Part shown: positions 21,717 through 32,670 of the stretch, piece by piece
Layout: each line of letters opens with the position of its first letter
How positions within the stretch are numbered: position 1 is the stretch's first letter
Assembly (NCBI RefSeq): GCF_000321225.1
Contig: NW_004451517.1
Span: 1 to 64,000, forward strand
DNA from: Odobenus rosmarus divergens
Taxonomy: Eukaryota; Chordata; Mammalia; Carnivora; Odobenidae
Length of the DNA stretch: 64,000 nucleotides
Direction of reading: 5' to 3'
The notes under the pieces: generated by a model
Databases searched by the model: none
Seen by the model: the letters and a program-made list of their open reading frames with translations, nothing else
Told to the model about the DNA's origin: nothing
Made by a program: the position numbers and the translations under genes

Positions 21717-21780
21717 CCATTGTCATCGCTGTTTTGGTGGTTGTTTTTGGCTTGTTTTGCCTTTAAAAAACACTTTTACA

Positions 21781-21983
21781 GGGGTGCTTGGGTGGCTCAG
21801 TTGGCTAAGCATCTGCTTTTGGCTCAGGTCATGATCCCAGGGTCCTGGGGCTGAGTTCTGCATCAGGCTCCCTGCTCAACAGGAAATCTGCTTCTCCCTC
21901 TGCCGCTCCCCCCAGCCCCCATGCTCTCTCTCGAATGCTCTCTCTCTCTCAAATAAATAAAATCTTAAAAAAAAAAAAAAAAA
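21781..21983 (+). mobile_element. CAN SINE, sense
   Basis: Starts GGGGTGCTTGGGTGGCTCAG, ends AAATAAATAAAATCTTAAAA plus a long A-run. An imperfect TSD of about 15 bp (AAAACACTTTTACA against AAAACACTTCTACA) flanks it at about 21766-21780 and 21984-21998. Confidence 0.97.
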
Positions 21984-22249
21984 GAAAACACTTCTACAAA
22001 ATGAGTGAATGCTGAGCGCAAGTATGGATTTTGTCACATGTCCCCACTTGGATTCAACAAGGGTCACTATGACTTCGTAAGGGTGAAATTAATCAATAGC
22101 AATGTAACAGTACTTCATTTGGATTTAGATTTCTCCTGACCTTTGTTATGTAGTCCATTTGACAGCCAGGCAAACCCAGGAGATGTTCTCAGCTCGGTTC
22201 ATAAATGTTAGAGTAGATGCCCATGTTAATGAGAAAAGTCAGCCCCTCG

Positions 22250-22600
22250 CTCTGCCGAATTGGAATAATGTCTTAGTTTGGGTTCCTCTTTGAGCAGAAC
22301 TGAGACAAGCTTTGGGTACAAGTAGTTGTTTGGGAGGTGGGGAAGGGAAGGGAGGCAGGGAAGGAGGAAAACCAATCCATGGGGAAATAATGCAGGGGGT
22401 GACTGGGCTCAGCCCTCCTGGGGTCCCTCCAAGGTACGATGTGGACCACTCCCTGGAATAGTCACACGAAGGGGCAAGGACGTTATGGTGCTTGGGCAAA
22501 GCTCACCTGGGCAGAGAGGTGCAGGTGCTCGTGGTAAGATGCTGCAGGGTCAGCTGTCTGCTGTAGCTGGCCGTGATGGGCCCTGAGCCTCGGCCACTGA
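22250..22600. repeat. Possible old LTR-like repeat
   Basis: TCTTAGTTTGGGTTCCTCTT and GTACAAGTAGTTGTTTGGGA match the start of a dispersed repeat I have seen elsewhere, but I cannot name it. The right half is not recognised. Confidence 0.35.
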
Positions 22601-22969
22601 CACCTGCCATCACTTGATTGAGGAAGCAGGGACATCATGCTTGGCTTGTGTTATTAGACATTTCCAAGGGGAAGCTGGGCCTGTCTCTAGAAATGAAAAA
22701 CCAGCAGAGACTCTTGGTCAGCTTGAGAAAGAAGGGGACCATTTCCCAGATGATGCCCCTGAGGCAAAGCTGAGAGACTGGATGTGCACGAGTTTGGGGA
22801 CATCAGTCTGATACTTGCCCAAAAGAGTAAGCATTTCATCAACCATAACCTCTTTGTGATCATTCAATAGCAGGACAGGGGTTAGGGAGAGGCATGGGGG
22901 GGTGGGGAATCTAGGGCACAAAATTTAAGGGGGCACTCACTTCTAGGGTCATCCAAGTGGGCCCTTAAA
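22601..22969. other. No recognisable feature
   Basis: Single-copy sequence with short frames only. Confidence 0.35.
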
Positions 22970-24170
22970 TTACCTTGGCATCTTTGTGGAAAATCAATGG
23001 ACTCTATAAGTAAGGATCTATTTCTTGCATCTATTCTGTCCTATTGGCTTGTTTGTTGAACTCCCCGTCGATACCACACTGTTTTGAATATTGTAACTTT
23101 ACAGCAAATCTTGAAATTGGGCATCATGAATTTAAAGTTTTCTTTAACATCCTGCTGAAAGTCCCAATAAGCTTTTTGTAGAAATGGACAAGCTACTTCT
23201 ACAATTTATATGATAGTGCAAAGGCGCTGGAATAGATGCCCTTCCATCTGTATCTCCTGCCCGACAGCCTGTCTTGAGCTTTAATTGCAATGCAGGGCCG
23301 TTGGCGATGCATTCCTTCCGCATTTGTATATCTGAAAAGTCTCTATTTCATTTTTATTTTTGAAAGGTATTTTTTTCTGGGCATAGAAGGATAGGTTTAG
23401 TTTTCTTGTTTTCTTTAGTACTTTATCTTTTTTTAAAGATTTTATTTATTCATTTAAGAGAGAGAAAGTGAGCATGAGCTGGGGGAGGGGCAGAGGGAGA
23501 AGGAGACTCCCTGCTGAGCAGGGAGCCCGATGCGGGACCCGATCCCAGGACCCTGGGATCATGACCTGAGCCGAAGGCAGATGCTTAACCAACTGAGCCA
23601 CCCAGGTGCCCCTTCTTAAATAAAGATGTTACTCTGTTGTTTTCTGGCAGGCATTCCCCCCCCTGCCCCCCACCCCGATGAGACACCTACTGTCAACCTT
23701 CTGTTTGTTGCTGTTTATGTAATGTGCTTGAGCTGCTTTTAAGACTTTTTTTTATCACTTGTTTTGTGCTACTTGATCATGATGTACCTTTTTAACATAT
23801 GTCTTGGGCTTGGTGTTCATTGAGCTTCCTGGTTCTGTGGGTTTATAGTTTTCATCAAATTTGGGGAAAAAAATCCCAGCCATGAATTCTTCTAATCTTT
23901 TTCCTATTCTCCTCTTTCTCAGGGTACTGCAAGTGTACATATATTGGGATGCCTGAAGTGGTCCCTGAGCTAACTGGGGCTCTGCTCATTTTTCCCTCAT
24001 TCACTTGTCTCTGTGTGAATTATTTTGGGTAGTTCCTATTGTTACGACTTCAAGTTCACTAATATTTGGTCCGGCAGTGTCTAAGCTGCCATTAATCCTA
24101 CTTAGTACATCTAATAGTTTTTGTCTCTCTGCTGTATATCATTGAGAGTCTGGATATTGTGTCTTTTTTT
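22970..24170 (-). repeat. Old L1 with ORF1 remnant, mostly antisense
   Basis: From about 23310 the minus strand reads as L1 ORF1: the region read on the plus strand as TTATAGTTTTCATCAAATTT, TTCAAGTTCACTAATATTTG and ATCATGATGTACC is the antisense of L1M ORF1. The left part (22975-23140) is antisense ORF2, but 23150-23230 (CAATAAGCTTTTTGTAGAAA, TGGACAAGCTACTTCTACAA) reads as sense ORF2, so the copy is rearranged. The ORF1 frame is broken throughout. A SINE sits at 23427-23612. Confidence 0.7.
23427..23612 (-). mobile_element. CAN SINE, antisense
   Basis: Starts TTTTTTTAAAGATTTTATTT, has a GA-rich stretch and ends CTGAGCCACCCAGGTGCCCC. It splits the antisense L1 ORF1. I could not find a clean TSD. 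Confidence 0.96.
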
Positions 24171-25450
24171 TTTCAAAGAGCGTTAGATTTTATTATAGCA
24201 AGAAATTCATTTCCTGGAAGATCACCTTCAGTCTACTGTGACTTGATTTTGGACTTTCTTGGGGTGAGTGTGCAGTAACCCCATAGTCTATTTGCAAGAG
24301 TGGATTTTGTGGGCTGTCCCCTGAATTAGGGCACACAATGCCTCTCCATCTGGGTTGGTCTGAACTCCAGCGTCTCTTAGCTCTGCACAAAATTAGACTC
24401 TCTATTCACCTCCTCTCCTCTGGCTCCCCACTGGTCTCCACCAGACCTCACAGAAACTCACTCTGTACATATGTAGCTTGATATTCAGCCAAAGACTGAA
24501 GGGATTCCTCATGTAGATTTCTGGAGCTCCTTCTCTATACAACTGCTTCCTCTGGCGTTCTCTGTTCTGCATATTCCAGCTGCCTTGGGATGCCGAATGC
24601 TGATCTCTGTTTCCTCTGTCTGGTGTGTCTGGTGGGAACACTGCTGTGTTTGCTCCTCTTCCCTGCACCAAAGTTTGTAAAGATCCCCCAGTCAGTGACT
24701 CTGGATACACATGGGGCTCCCTTATGGGAAACCACTCGAAGATCACAGCTCTGTACGGTCAGTTGTCCAATGAAACAGTCGCTTTATATGAACGCCTCGT
24801 TCGACGCTGTCGGTGGCAGAGGGTAAGTCAGTCGTTACACCCCGAGGGCTGGATCTGGGAGTCTGGTGTTCTGTTTCTCTATGGGACCAGCCCCAGTGGA
24901 GTGTTTGGAGCAGAAGGGCCGTGTTGAAGCCTGAGCTCCCGTGCCATCTTGCTGGGAAGTGCCCAGTGGTTTCAAGAGAAGTTTCCGGAGGTGTTCTTGG
25001 AGACGCTGGTTGAGTGACATCTGATGACACAAAAGAGCTTCTGTTGGCTTTCCCTGGTGCCAGTCCTTTGCTGTCATTTTCAAGGGCTTCCAGCACTAGG
25101 GTCACCCTGGGTCCCAAAGAGGAGGAAGCTGTCAGTGTCACCAAGCCCACCTTTCACCCACTCTGCCTCTGGTGAAGGGAGCCAAGGAGACAGGATCTAA
25201 GTCAGAAACACAAACATCTCCTGTGGAAAAAGCTACCAGTTTTCTCCCAGAAATGCCATCTTGGCAGCATACCATTGTGAGCCTGGGGCCCGCAGGACCC
25301 CAGATCGGCTGGAAGATGACAGAGAAGGACAGGGCAGCCCTCCAGCAGTGGCGACTCTGGGGGGGCCGTGGGATCTTGCAGTGTTCACTCCAGCCCAGAA
25401 GCAGAGCAGGGACTATGTCCATGGGTGTTGTTTCAGGGATCGTGGTGGGA
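24171..25450 (-). repeat. Possible L1 5' UTR-side sequence
   Basis: Lies directly upstream (on the minus strand) of the L1 ORF1 remnant. It contains GCCATCTTGC- and GCCATCTTGG-like blocks at about 24942 and 25255, which are common in old L1 5' regions. The match is weak, and it could equally be single-copy DNA. Confidence 0.3.
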
Positions 25451-25534
25451 CTTTTGGATTTCTGGGCATTCCACAGAAACCAGCGTGGTCAAGATAAGTG
25501 AATGTTCAAACTAGTTATCGTAATTTTTACCACT

Positions 25535-25740
25535 TTATAGAGTGCCTACTGTTCGTGAGCCACATGCTAATTGCTTTACATGCGTGAGGCAGGCACTCTC
25601 TCTCCTTTCTCCAGGTAGGGAAAATGAAAGTCAGAGAGGTAAATGCACCTGCCCAAGATCACACAGCTTGTATGTGGCAGTAGAGAGGGGATGGACCACG
25701 ACGTGAGGCTGCCTTCTGTGTTCAGGGTCTAAGCTTGAAA
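25535..25740 (-). repeat. MIR, antisense
   Basis: The plus strand reads GAGTGCCTACTGTTCGTGAG, CTAATTGCTTTACATGCG, GTCAGAGAGGTAAATGCACC and TGCCCAAGATCACACAGCTT. Confidence 0.8.
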
Positions 25741-25994
25741 GGGTTTCTAAGTCTAAACATGTTGTCGGGGGAAGAAAAAAAATGGGGAATTAACATCTAA
25801 TCAAGCCCTTTAGTAAAACAGATGACAGTATAGTTCGTTGAACTTTCCAAGTACCTTTCTTTTTCTTCACGTTTTATCGTCTCTGAGATTTGGATTCATC
25901 TCCCGCCGATGGTGGGTTTATAGATGAATTGCTGGAATCCTTCTCTTTCCCAGCGACGCCTGAAATCACGGTGTGCCTCGCAGTCCGCAGCTCG

Positions 25995-26215
25995 GTCAGC
26001 AAGCTTTCTCCGTAAAGGGCCAGGCGGTAAATATTTTGGACTCTGAGAGCCCAGTGGTGTCCGTCACGATTCAACTCTGCCTGCCACTGGAGTGTGCAAG
26101 CAGCAAGAGACACCGAGCGAGCGAGCAGGGGTGCCCGTGTCCCGGTTCGGCGTGATGTGCAGAAACCCGGGGAGGGCAGATTTGGCCCGTGGGCCATGTT
26201 TGCGGGCTACTGCTC
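25995..26215 (-). repeat. MER3-like hAT element
   Basis: CTCCGTAAAGGGCCAGGCGG, TAAATATTTTGGACTCTGAG, a CAACTCTGCCTGCC block and TTTGGCCCGTGGGCCATGTT match this short hAT family nearly end to end. The middle is shortened. The name is from memory. Confidence 0.7.
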
Positions 26216-27129
26216 CAAGGCACCTTGGGTTTGCTGAAGCCTGGGGTTAACAGTAGCCACGGCAGCAGCAAGGGCACATGGAGGCCGTTGAGCCCGCAGC
26301 GCTGAGCTCTGCTCTGGGGTTTCATACAGGCTGTGCCACAGCCTGACGTGGGGATGCCGTTACCCCACACCTGTTTTCAAATGCGAGAACAGCTTCAGAG
26401 AGGTTAAGGTGCCTGCCTCGGGTCATCCGCAGTGAGGGCTATCAGCAGCTGGCCTGAGTGGTGAGCACGGAGTTGGGGGCACGCTGAGACCTCTCTGGGG
26501 GACCCGCGAGGCACACTGTCCCCTAGCTCCATGTATTCGTGTCTGGCACCTTCTGTTGTCAAATTCAATTAAGTATCAGGTGGCAACGAGAAAGAACACT
26601 TGCCTTTGAAAGAACCAACAGTTCTCCTTGCTGGATTCAGAACTGTGGTTGGAGGAAGAACAGAAAAACAACACAGCTGACTGCACGTGTTGGGGTGAAG
26701 ATGCTCAGGGCAGCCGTGGCCCTGGCACCAGGGACGGTGACATCAGTGACATCAGAGCGAGGGTCGGCAGTTTACCCATGAACTTGGGCTGGCGTCTGGT
26801 TCCTGCGAGCCAGGCCCGCTGCTGTGCTGAAGACACCAAGGGCCAGTGCTTATTGTCCCAGCTGAGGAGCTCTCTTCAGTCTATGAGTTCTAGCCTGTGA
26901 TTCTACAAGTTCATTTCCAGATCATGGAACCATGAATCCAATTTTCCAGTTCGGGTCCCACTTCTTTGAGACGCGGGCACAAAATAGGAGGGAAATGCCC
27001 TGACAGAGGAGACGATCTGGACCTCACAGACACTGTTAGGTTGTCCCTTGGACAACCCCTGCTGTCCAAAGCCAAGTTCAAATACACCGACTTTGGTCAG
27101 TGAGGTCATTGCTTTGAATGCTGCTCTTT
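26216..27129. other. Single-copy, no gene recognised
   Basis: A weak antisense MIR-like piece occurs near 26365-26440 (CAGCTTCAGAGAGGTTAAGG). No coding frame with family resemblance. Confidence 0.4.
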
Positions 27130-27590
27130 GTCCAGCAGTGTGCTCTTGGGCAAATTCCTTGGTTTCCCAGAACGTGAAATGTGGAAGACACTAGCAGTTT
27201 CGCCTTAGCTGGTTGTTCTGTACCGGTCCCCGGGGAGTGTGCCTGGTACACAATGAGGCTATTATTATTATTTGTGGTTATTCTTATTGATGAGATTTTT
27301 AAAAGATTTTATTTATTTATTTGAGAGAAAGAGAGCGAGCGGGAGGGAGAGGGAGAGAGAATCTGAAGCTGACTCTGTGCTGAGCGCAGAGCCCGATGCG
27401 GGGCTTGATCCCAAGACCACAAGGTCAGGACCTGAGCTGAAACCAAGAGCCAGGTGCTCAATGGACTGAGCCACCCAGGCGCCCCCCCCTACTGATGATT
27501 TCATGAGGTAACACACAAACCACAGTGCTGCGCATGGAGTGCTTCATAAATGGTCCCCATCATTTGTTATGATTATTATTTTCTGCAGTG
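27130..27590 (+). repeat. MIR, split by a SINE
   Basis: GTGTGCTCTTGGGCAAATTC, TTCCTTGGTTTCCCAGAACG and GTGTGCCTGGTACACAATG precede the SINE. ACAGTGCTGCGCATGGAGTG follows it and may be a second MIR end. Confidence 0.65.
27298..27485 (-). mobile_element. CAN SINE, antisense
   Basis: Starts TTTAAAAGATTTTATTTATT, has a GAGAGAGAAT-type purine stretch and ends GAGCCACCCAGGCGCCCCCC. An approximate TSD (TTGATGAGATTT against CTGATGATTT) lies on either side. Confidence 0.96.
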
Positions 27591-28261
27591 GGTGTGGTCG
27601 AGACCAGACACTATCATGTGACTCTGAGGAGCAGGAGTGGCTGCAGAAGCTCGAACAACACATTTCATCCCATGATGTCAACATGAGAAATGGAAAGTTC
27701 CACCAGGAAGGGCCTGGACTTGGAGAGGGTGACTTCATGCTGTCTTCATGCCCCAGGCTGCAACCTGCCTCTCCCCGTGACCTCCTTCCCACTCTCACGC
27801 CTGGGCTCTGACCCAGGCAGGGGGAGAGCATGCCAGAGGCCCTGGCGGGAGCAGGACAGCTTCCAGACTGGGATTAGGAGTCCCTCAGCCTGGATGGACT
27901 CAGGCTTGTTTAATCAGAAGGCAAGGCAGCGCAAGGAGGATTATCATGGGGCTGAGCTTGGGCCGGTTGCCCTGCCCCAAAGATCCCCATGCCTCCCCTG
28001 GAGAAAGCCCAGGTCCTCCACCCAGGCCACATGGGAGCCTCCTCCTATCTGGCTCCTGACGCCTGGTCCCAGCTAGCTCAGACTCCTGGACTCATTTGTT
28101 CTCCTCATTTCCTGCCCCTCCCTTCAGTGACACTCCACTCCTGCCTCTGGGTGTCCATCGTGGTGCTTGTTACGCTACCTGGAGGAGTTTGCCCATTCCC
28201 TGGTCACCTCCTTGGGCTGTGGGCGTCTTTCTTCAGCTGGTTCTGCCCAGATCCTCAGTTT
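27591..28261. other. Single-copy, no gene recognised
   Basis: Frames of 90-128 codons overlap on both strands without family resemblance. Confidence 0.4.
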
Positions 28262-28390
28262 CTCTCTCTGTAGAATAGGGATAACAAACATTCGACCTTA
28301 CAGGTTGTGGTGATAGAAATAAAAAGCTCAGAATGTTACTTGGCTTATAGTAAGTGCTCAATAAACCCTGGCTGTTACTATCATTACTCT
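28262..28390 (+). repeat. MIR 3' half
   Basis: CTCTGTAGAATAGGGATAAC then GGCTTATAGTAAGTGCTCAA and TAAACCCTGGCTGTTACTAT follow the MIR order. Confidence 0.8.
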
Positions 28391-29404
28391 TGTTATTCCC
28401 ATCTGCATCCTCCAAGTCCAGCATGGGTTGGCAAAGGGCAGGTATGTCAGTTAGTAAATTCATGCCTTTCTAGCAGAGACCTTCCAACGTTCATGACAAA
28501 ATGGCTTCTGGGTATGTTTTGTGGATATTAAAACTAGAAATTATAGCTTGTCAGTGACCTCCTGCCTCCCTGGGGCTCCTAAGGGCATTTGGCTCTTCTT
28601 TCTCCCTCCCTAGGTCCCTCTCTTCTTTCTTTCCTTTTTCCTCCTTTTCCTCCCCTCTCCTCTCTGTTCCATTCTTTCCAATATGAGGAGCAGAGCCGTG
28701 CTGGGATGATCACATACATCCTTGTGGCTATTTCTGCCTTTATCTTTGGGCTTGGTTTCTAGCAGAGGACCTGATCATTCAATAAAACCAACTGACTGCT
28801 CCTAAGAAGCCCAAGAAACGTTGAGCCATGCTGGCACTCAGTGGATGCCTGCCTATCCACCTTTGAATGCCTCCGTCCTTCTGTTGTCCACGAGACACCA
28901 CATGCTCTGGGTTCCACACCAGCCCTTGAACCCATCCCTTATTGATTCAGATTCTTTCAGGAACACCAGTGATTTTGCCCCAGGGCCCTGTCCTCGGCAG
29001 ACAAACAAGTCATTTGGTTATGCCTTGGGCCTGGCGAGTCCTATGACTCATGCAGAATCCAAAGGAGCTGCCCCAGGAGGGGCACTGTGGGTGGTGATGT
29101 CATGAGCAGCCAGATGTCAGGAGACTGGGTGGCCTCAGATGGCAAGCTTTGGATTTTAACTCTTCTCTGTTCCTAACAATTGGAAACCTCCAAAAGCACT
29201 CAATGAATGCCCAACCAGAAGACTCGATATGCGTAAATAGGCTTTGAAAGCAACCCCTGACTCAGTCACAGCTCCCCTTGTGTGGAATGTGCATGGAGAT
29301 AGGTTCGTGGCTGTAGATTTTAAGCCAGGGCATCCCTGGGAGGAGCCTGACCTTCACCTTGGTGTTGGCGGCCATTCCTGGAATCACCAGTCTGACCCCC
29401 CGAC
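28391..29404. other. Single-copy; pyrimidine-rich tract inside
   Basis: A CT-rich stretch (TTCTTTCTTTCC and CCTCC units) lies at about 28590-28682. Nothing else recognised. Confidence 0.45.
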
Positions 29405-29620
29405 CAGGATCCCTGTGAGGAAGCCAAGAATACAGGCTTTGCCGCCAGTTGGTGCTGGGTTTGACTGTGACTCTACCACCTGCCTGGGGGCCTCTTAACT
29501 TCCCTGAGTCAGTTTCCTTCCCTGAAACATGGGACGGTAGTAGTATTTCAGTCCCAGAATGCTTCTGAGGGCTGACACATAGCAAATACATTATGAATTA
29601 TTATTATTTCTATTGTTGTC
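29405..29620 (+). repeat. MIR
   Basis: GGTTTGACTGTGACTCTACC, ACTTCCCTGAGTCAGTTTCC, a TGAAACATGGGACGGTAG block and GCTGACACATAGCAAATACA follow the MIR order. Confidence 0.75.
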
Positions 29621-29629
29621 ATTCTAACT

Positions 29630-29860
29630 TCAAGAACAACCTGGCTAAATTATTTAAAGCACATTTTCAGCAGGAAACTGAGTTCAGTCATTATATTCTT
29701 CTTGCTAATGGCCTGGCTATAGACAATTACTCTTCCCAATTTCCTTGGCCTAGACAGGGTTTCCTGTGAGTCAGTCTGTAAACCAACTGCATCCTAATTA
29801 ATCCTCATTATCCAACCACTCAGAGCAGGTTGAATGAGGACAACTACCTGTCCCTGCTCC
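29630..29860. promoter_or_regulatory. Candidate conserved non-coding element
   Basis: Repeat-free AT-rich block. TAATTA at 29795-29800 overlaps a bicoid/OTX-type TAATCC at 29799-29804. The nearby TTATTTAAAGCACATTTTCA and CTATAGACAATTACTC add further homeodomain-like sites. Conservation not tested. Confidence 0.35.
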
Positions 29861-29919
29861 GAGAAATATCTGTTCTCTCATCACCAGAAGGCTAACGGGG
29901 TGCATGGCTACCCAGACTA

Positions 29920-30195
29920 CAAGACTACATTTCCCAGAAGACTCTGCAGCTGGGAGGGGCTGTGTGACCACATGTTAGCCAATGAGAAGCCATAGGGACA
30001 CGTTCCTGGTTATGTCCTTTAAGGAGTGGGAGCTGCCCTCCACTCCCTTTCTCTTTCCAGGACAGGGGCATGCTGGCATTTTTGGTCAAGGGCTACATGC
30101 CAGGGGAGGTGGAGAAAGAAGATGGAAGGAGTTTTGGTGCTCCATGAAACTGCTTTATCAGCCATAGGTGGTTACTGAGGACAGAAAGTAACTTT
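29920..30195 (+). repeat. LTR-like old repeat, copy B
   Basis: AAGACTACATTTCCCAGAAG, a TGTGTGACCACATGTTAGCC block and GAAGCCATAGGGACACGTTC match the first part of the repeat at 10895-11275. It is truncated by the antisense L1 that follows. Confidence 0.55.
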
Positions 30196-30199
30196 TTTT

Positions 30200-31255
30200 T
30201 TTTTTTTTAGCTGTTGTGACGAATGATGCTGACCACCTTTTCATATGTTTTGGCTGTTTGTGTATCTTCTTTCAACATATGCCGATTTGGATCATTTACC
30301 CATGTTTTAATTGGGTGTCTTCATTGCTGAGTTGCAAGGGGTCCTTTATATATTCTGGATATAAGATCCTTTCCAGATATATGATTTCCAAATATTTTCT
30401 CCTGTTCTGTGGATTGTTTTCACTCTCTTGATAGTGTCTGTTGAAGCACAAAAGCTTTTAATTTTGATAAAGTACAATTTATCTATTTTTTTCTCTGGTT
30501 GCTGGTAATTTAGTTGTTATAGCTCATAAAGCATTCAAAGGTAGGGGCTGTGCTGAATCTATAGATCAACTTGGGGAGTATCTAGGTTTTTGATGATATT
30601 AAATCTTCTGATCCATGACCTTGGTATGTCTTTCCATTTATTCAGGTCTTTTTTGGTTCCTTCCAGCAATGTCTTGTAGTTTTCAGGATACATATCTTCT
30701 CTTCTTTTGTTAAATTTATTCCCAAGTATTTTATTCTTTTTAATGCTGTTATGAATAGAGTTACTTTCTTAATTCCAGTTTTGGATTATTTATTGCTGAT
30801 GTGTAGAAAAACAATTGATATATATATATAGATCTTGAATCCTGCAAACCTTCTGAACTTGTTAGTTGGCTCTAATAGTTTATCTGTGGGTTCCTTAGGA
30901 TTTCCTATACACAAGATCATGTCATTTCCAAATAGAGATGGCTTTCCTTCTTCCTTTTTATTTCCTTTTCTTGACTAATTTCCTGGCTAGAACCTGCAGG
31001 ATGATGTTGTATAAGAGTGGTGGGATAGAAATTTTTGCTTGTTCCTGATTTTAGAGAGAAAGCTAGCATTTCGCATTAAGTATAGCTGTGAGTTTTTCAT
31101 AGGTGCCCCTTATCAGATTGAGGAGATTCCTTATTTCTAGTCTGTTGAGTGTTTTTTATCATGAAAGAAATTTTTCTGTGTCTATTGAGATGATCATGTG
31201 GCTTTTGCCCTTAATTCTATTAATGTAGTGTATTGCATTGTTTTTCATGTGTGAC
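30200..31255 (-). repeat. Old L1 ORF2, antisense
   Basis: The plus strand reads TTTCATATGTTTTGGCTGTT-like text, ATATTCTGGATATAAGATCC, ATTTTCTCCTGTTCTGTGG, a CTTGGTATGTCTTTCCATTT block, CATTTCCAAATAGAGATGGC and GATGATCATGTGGCTTTTGC. This is the antisense ORF2 order with gaps, beginning after a T-run at 30192-30209. Confidence 0.85.
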
Positions 31256-32150
31256 CACTGAAGTCTCTGCTCAGCTAGCTGACTGGTAAGCTAATGATTG
31301 GACAGAGATTTCCTTAAGTGATTGGGACAATGGTACTCTGTGTGTATGTTGGGGCACATATTCAACACTTGGCAGATTTGTCTTCCTGCTTGTGCTGACC
31401 TTCAGGGTCAAACAGAGGTGAGATTGTAGGGCTTTCTTAGGTCTTTCCTGAACATTCACACAGACCTGTATGGCCTTCCAAATTGTCAGGAATATGTTGG
31501 AAGTTTTCAAAGCCCCTGTGGGCATATTCTCCAGCTTTTTATTTTAAGCTTTTCGGCTATTGTTTGCCCCAACTATTACTCACCACCTCAGGGGGCCAGG
31601 AAGCCAATCAATAACTTCTCATAGTTTCTGACGGATGCCCAGGCTTTTCACACTGGGCAAGGTTCAAGTAGGGTCAAATAAAGACAGCCTTGCAAGTAGA
31701 ATCATCCAGGGACCTACCAGACAAGTCCCGTGATGACAGTTCTCTGGGAATGAGACTTCAAAGGAGTTCCAACCTTGTCTTGCCCCTTCCAGTGGCTCCA
31801 GACTGTTATTTTTCACCGTGATTGCAGGCTGTTGTTTTTCAAAGCTAACTCAGAATTGGAAAGGAGGGGATGGAAATAGAGCAAGTTAATATGCCATGAA
31901 ACTCACTGTTCTTACTGAGATTCAGCCATTTTTCTTGAATAAATGCTCTCTAGATTTCTTTAAGCCTCCGGTTAATTTCTGTAGTTCTGAAAAAAGTTGA
32001 TTCTAACATTTCTGCCAGTTTTTGTCTTGACTTTAATAGAATGGAGAATTTTCAGAGATCCTTTGTTGCCATTTTTACTGAATCTCTATGGCTTCCTTTT
32101 ATTCATTCTAAATGAATATCTACCTTTTATTCGTGTTAAATGAATCTAAA
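31256..32150 (-). repeat. Old interspersed repeat, possibly L1 5' side
   Basis: Blocks such as GCCCAGGCTTTTCACACTGG, GGCAAGGTTCAAGTAGGGTC and GAATAAATGCTCTCTAGATT are familiar from a dispersed mammalian repeat and lie on the 5' side of the neighbouring antisense L1. I cannot fix the family. An 84-codon minus frame (31271-31525) is part of it. Confidence 0.45.
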
Positions 32151-32224
32151 TCTCTACTTGATGATGATAAAAGATTCCCTTTTAAATAAATTTATTTAAG
32201 TAAAAAAAATAAAGTGATTTGAGG

Positions 32225-32670
32225 AAGCCAGTCTGAAAGGCTACATCTTGTATGCATCCAGCTATATGACATTCTGGAAAAGGCAAAACTATAAAGATAG
32301 TTAAGAGATTAGTGGTTACCAGAACTTCATGGAGAGGTTATAGGAATGAATAGGTGGAGTGCAGGGCAATTTTTAGGGTAGTAAAAGTACTCTGTATAAT
32401 ACCGTAATAGAGGTTGTGTGTCATTACATATTTGTCAAAACCCATAGAGCTATGCAACATAAAGAGTGAGCCTTAAGGTAAACTATGGGCTTTAGGTAAA
32501 AATAATGGATCAATAGTGGTTATTCAGTCGTAACAAATGTATCACCCCAATGCAAGATGATAATAATAGGGAAAAGGTGTGCAGGGAGGAGAGGGATAAT
32601 ACTCTCTGTACTTTCCATTTATTTTTTCTGTAAATCTAAAACTGCTCTAAAAGATAAGATCTATTAAGAA
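32225..32670 (+). repeat. Old L1 3' UTR, sense
   Basis: AGGCTACATCTTGTATGCAT, a TATATGACATTCTGGAAAAG block, AGAGATTAGTGGTTACCAGA, CAACAAATGT-like and AAACTGCTCTAAAAGATAAG blocks are in the standard order of old L1 (L1M) 3' ends. Confidence 0.85.
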
